A stretch of 64,000 nucleotides of DNA from JANQOH01 sp965201115 (lineage in GTDB: Bacteria > Pseudomonadota > Alphaproteobacteria > UBA7887), in assembly GCA_965201115.1 (NCBI GenBank), contig OZ241745.1:1550001-1614000 (forward strand). The letters run 5' to 3'. Made by a program: the position numbers and the translations under genes. Shown in pieces: positions 62,767-64,000 of the stretch. The stretch's first letter is position 1, and each line of letters begins with the position of its first letter. The notes under the pieces were generated by a model. The model worked only from the letters and a program-made list of their open reading frames with translations, was not told the origin of the DNA and did not search any database.

Positions 62767-64000
62767 TTTTGTTTCTCCGTGGGTTCCGATAAGGTCGAGA
62801 GCGCGCTTGCGGGTTTCGCGCCGAACGGCGGCGCTTTCCGCGCGATCCTGGGTATGCGCCCAGGCAACGCAAAGGGCGCCCAGCTCGGTTTTCGGATCGG
62901 CCAGCTGGCGCGCCCACTCGATTCCCAGGCCCGGCATCTTGGCAAGGTTTTGGAACAGTTCGAGTTTATCGAGCGCCGCCGGGATCTGTTCGATTCGCAA
63001 GGCGTTTCCGCCGAGCAGCCTTTCGAGCCATGCGGGCATGGCGTCGAAATGGAAGATCGCGGGATGCCGGCGCGGCGCACCGCGAAAAATGTGGATCGGG
63101 CGCCCGAGCCGGCGCGCCGCCCTGAGCGTCATGTGCAGCAGTGCAATCAGATCGACGTCCTTGGCAGGCAGCGTTTCGAGGCGGGCGACGCGGATGCGGC
63201 GCGTCTGGCAGTCGAGGCCTCGGTACACTTGCCCCTTCCTGGTCTCGAGGCGGTTGAGATCGTGGAGTCCAAGGGACGAGTCTTGCAGGCTTTCCCGTTC
63301 ATAGGCAAGCCCGCCGAAGAGGCCCAGCGCGATGGGGGACGAGACCAGCGGAGGCAAATCGCCGCCGCGGCGTCCGGGCGCGTCGGCGGCGTGCCGTAGC
63401 TGCAACTCGGCAAGGCACACCGGGCAAAGGTGGGTATCGCCCCCCGCGGCGGCAAGGTGATCGTTGCGGCCGTCGCGCCCGGAGAACGCCGAGACCTTGA
63501 CGCCGTGAGCGCGGGAGCCGCTGTCCACGCGCCGCGCGGCGGCTACGGGCTCGTTGCAAAGGATGCAGTGCTTGGCGCGCGGGCCGGCATCGAACGGCGC
63601 GGCTGGGCGCCCGGAGAGATGCGCGGTAAAGCGCTTGCGCAACGCCTGAAGTATCTCGCCGGACAGATCGGCGATGCCCGCCGCCAGGCCGGGACGATCG
63701 TCGGCGCCGTCGATCCACAAGCCCGCCAACCCCGACTCGCCGAGTACGTCGTCGAAAAAATCTTGTGCGCCGTCGAGGTCGCGCTCCGCCAGGCGCCGAA
63801 TTTCGCCGACAGCCCACAGGGCGAGCAAAACCCGGCGGGCGCGCCCGTCCTTGCCTGGCGCCGCTTCGACGACAGCCGGGGGATGCAAGCCCCTCGCGGC
63901 CATCGTGTCGCGGAGTTCGCGCTCGCGCACGCCGGCGTCGGGCGCCGCATCGCGGCCCCTGGCGTCCTGGTGGTTGAGCGCGAGCACGAGAAAGACGAGG
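62278..64000 (-). CDS. csc3: Type I-D large subunit Cas10d (Csc3), 5' part cut by window edge
   Basis: At least 573 residues of the C-terminal part of Cas10d. The frame is open through base 64000, so the N-terminal region (HD nuclease in known type I-D) is outside the window. A zinc ribbon is formed by CILC and CPVC (63565-63567 for the first Cys, 63424-63426 for the third). After it come helical regions and the Cas11d-like C-terminus. No GGDD cyclase motif is seen, as expected for Cas10d. It lies 31 bp upstream of csc2. Confidence 0.8.
   Translation of the reverse strand, partial: LVFLVLALNHQDARGRDAAPDAGVRERELRDTMAARGLHPPAVVEAAPGKDGRARRVLLALWAVGEIRRLAERDLDGAQDFFDDVLGESGLAGLWIDGADDRPGLAAGIADLSGEILQALRKRFTAHLSGRPAAPFDAGPRAKHCILCNEPVAAARRVDSGSRAHGVKVSAFSGRDGRNDHLAAAGGDTHLCPVCLAELQLRHAADAPGRRGGDLPPLVSSPIALGLFGGLAYERESLQDSSLGLHDLNRLETRKGQVYRGLDCQTRRIRVARLETLPAKDVDLIALLHMTLRAARRLGRPIHIFRGAPRRHPAIFHFDAMPAWLERLLGGNALRIEQIPAALDKLELFQNLAKMPGLGIEWARQLADPKTELGALCVAWAHTQDRAESAAVRRETRKRALDLIGTHGETKMKLKDNPDPLVRLAWLATGIQKRRGVGASTNKQLLCWKIAMDWLPEPGRFASADRDALVFGLAGTLEEELTRKSDAAGRKHRDDQGLPEACMDFARHFFDAVWIRSFSGREPTSRERRRAAAIYRFALLEAYRERGIPETSDKDAAESEGAEGKPGEPELEL

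Noticed and set aside
56607..64000. Type I-B, I-C or I-G classification
   Set aside because: A helicase-only Cas3, a zinc-ribbon large subunit and Csc2-like YGGQTSxTG point to type I-D instead.

Overview
This 64 kb window is very GC-rich chromosomal DNA, most likely from an alphaproteobacterium (Rhodospirillales-like). The evidence is gene order: rplM-rpsI-argC on the plus strand, and the minus-strand block ffh-rpsP-rimM-trmD-rplS-leuC-leuD-leuB-asd, together with an S9 protein that carries a long acidic N-terminal extension. Many operons are tightly packed, with 4-nt stop/start overlaps (ATGA or GTGA). The assignment to a group is an inference; no 16S gene is present.

Layout. 1-3.9 kb: dispersed hairpin repeats and a single-chain restriction endonuclease of the helicase plus PD-(D/E)XK type with no methylase in view. 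4.1-15.2 kb: ribosomal proteins, arginine, leucine and aspartate-family biosynthesis, and SRP. 15.6-18.4 kb: a coupled class V aminotransferase and Tat-exported flavin amine oxidase. 18.5-25.0 kb: an oligopeptide ABC transporter (oppCBFD plus binding protein), interrupted by two tandemly duplicated membrane/coiled-coil small genes and followed by a heptad-repeat protein. 26-36.3 kb: a zinc-peptidase-like protein, an MFS carrier, CinA, and a cobalamin-dependent mutase operon (B12 subunit, acyl-CoA ligase, MeaB chaperone, mutase). The mutase has the active-site residues of 2-hydroxyisobutyryl-CoA mutase rather than methylmalonyl-CoA mutase. An omega-aminotransferase and a DNA methyltransferase fused to an HNH domain follow.

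36.3-38.1 kb is a graveyard of mobile-element fragments (methylase tail, IS1595-like fragment, IS66 end). It abuts a urea operon, urtABCDE-ureD, whose expected urease structural genes are missing downstream. 45-53.6 kb carries FxsA, a methyltransferase, an amidohydrolase with an ABM partner, an Rpn-family nuclease, a coupled DUF4365 pair, an iron alcohol dehydrogenase, tRNA-Leu(UAA), and an ilvB gene with a single-base frameshift.

54.0-64.0 kb is a CRISPR-Cas locus. It has an array of 28 repeats of 28 bp whose left end is joined to a truncated NERD-domain gene. The cas genes are transcribed leftwards: cas10d (csc3, cut by the window edge), csc2, csc1, cas3', cas4, cas1, cas2. This is a type I-D-like system with cas3' between csc1 and cas4, no cas6 in view, and an internal ribosome-binding site inside cas10d that would give a Cas11d small subunit. 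With the duplicated Rpn element, the restriction enzyme, the DUF4365 pair, the methylase-HNH fusion and the NERD remnant, the window is rich in defence and mobile DNA set among housekeeping operons.
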